Assembly: GCA_013816105.1 (NCBI GenBank) | Contig: JACDEY010000082.1 | Coordinates: 1 to 5,839 of the forward strand | Source: Actinomycetota bacterium | GTDB lineage: Bacteria > Actinomycetota > UBA4738 | Direction: 5' to 3' | Length of the DNA: 5,839 bases | In this document: positions 5,780-5,839 of the stretch, piece after piece | Position numbering within the stretch: the first letter of the stretch is position 1 | How the letters are laid out: every line of letters begins with the position of its first letter | Notes under the pieces: generated by a model | What the model was told of the DNA's origin: nothing | What the model saw: only the letters and a program-made list of their open reading frames with translations | Database searches by the model: none | Made by a program: the position numbers and the translations under genes

Positions 5780-5801
5780 CTGGTTCGGCGAGATTCACCA
5801 G
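5780..5801 (+). repeat. Small inverted repeat just after the MFS stop codon
   Basis: CTGGT (5780-5784) and ACCAG (5797-5801) are exact reverse complements separated by 12 nt, with two further possible inner pairs (TC 5785-5786 with GA 5792-5793) and a 3-nt bulge. It begins one base after the TAG stop. It could be a weak 3' hairpin, but a 5-bp stem without a T-tract is easily due to chance. Confidence 0.2.
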
Positions 5802-5825
5802 CCCCACTCGAGCGAAAGGCCGCGA

Positions 5826-5839
5826 ATGGAGGCCTACCT
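5826..5839 (+). CDS. Possible start of a downstream gene, cut by the window edge
   Basis: An ATG at 5826 is preceded by GAAAGG (5813-5818) at a spacing of 7 nt, a plausible Shine-Dalgarno. The next codons read Glu, Ala, Tyr before the window ends. The position, 47 nt after the MFS stop on the same strand, fits a following gene. With four codons no identity can be given. Confidence 0.35.

Noticed and set aside
5776..5781. TAGCCT as a -10 for the gene at the right edge
   Set aside because: It matches TAnnnT only loosely because it includes a stop codon, and it lies 44 nt before the next ATG, so neither spacing nor context supports it.

Overview
This is a GC-rich, densely packed window with every convincing gene on the plus strand. 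It looks like part of an actinobacterial (Actinomycetota) chromosome. The reasons are the strong G/C bias at third codon positions, a four-gene transporter cluster with the same order and close protein resemblance to gluABCD of Corynebacterium, a lipoprotein signal of actinobacterial style, and two gene starts that look leaderless (a TAnnnT hexamer about 3-7 nt before the start codon with no Shine-Dalgarno). The class or genus cannot be read from the sequence.

Layout. Bases 2-1246 hold the 3' part of a trehalose synthase of the TreT type, a GT4-family glycosyltransferase; its first ~75 residues lie outside the window. Bases 1265-4491 hold an ABC importer for acidic or polar amino acids, in the order ATPase (gluA-like), lipoprotein binding protein (gluB-like), permease (gluC-like), permease (gluD-like). 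Bases 4522-5778 hold a 12-segment major facilitator superfamily exporter of the MFS_3/EntS-like group, substrate unknown. A ribosome-binding site and ATG at the right edge (5826) may start another gene.

How the genes work together. The lipoprotein captures the amino acid outside the membrane. The two permeases form the channel, and the ATPase dimer powers import through the EAA loops of the permeases. The only likely functional link to treT is that trehalose and glutamate are both common compatible solutes; that is inference. The MFS gene appears to be an independent unit.

Structure between genes. The gaps are short (18-56 nt, no gene-free stretch above 300 bases) but not featureless. Imperfect hairpins span the stop codons of treT and gluD, and each is followed within about 25 nt by a possible leaderless promoter. 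The gluB cistron is bracketed by two inverted repeats, one before its ribosome-binding site and one just after its stop. None has a T-tract. I found no mobile elements, CRISPR, tRNA or rRNA, and no clear novel system; the genes belong to well-known families and the most interesting signals are these small intergenic structures.
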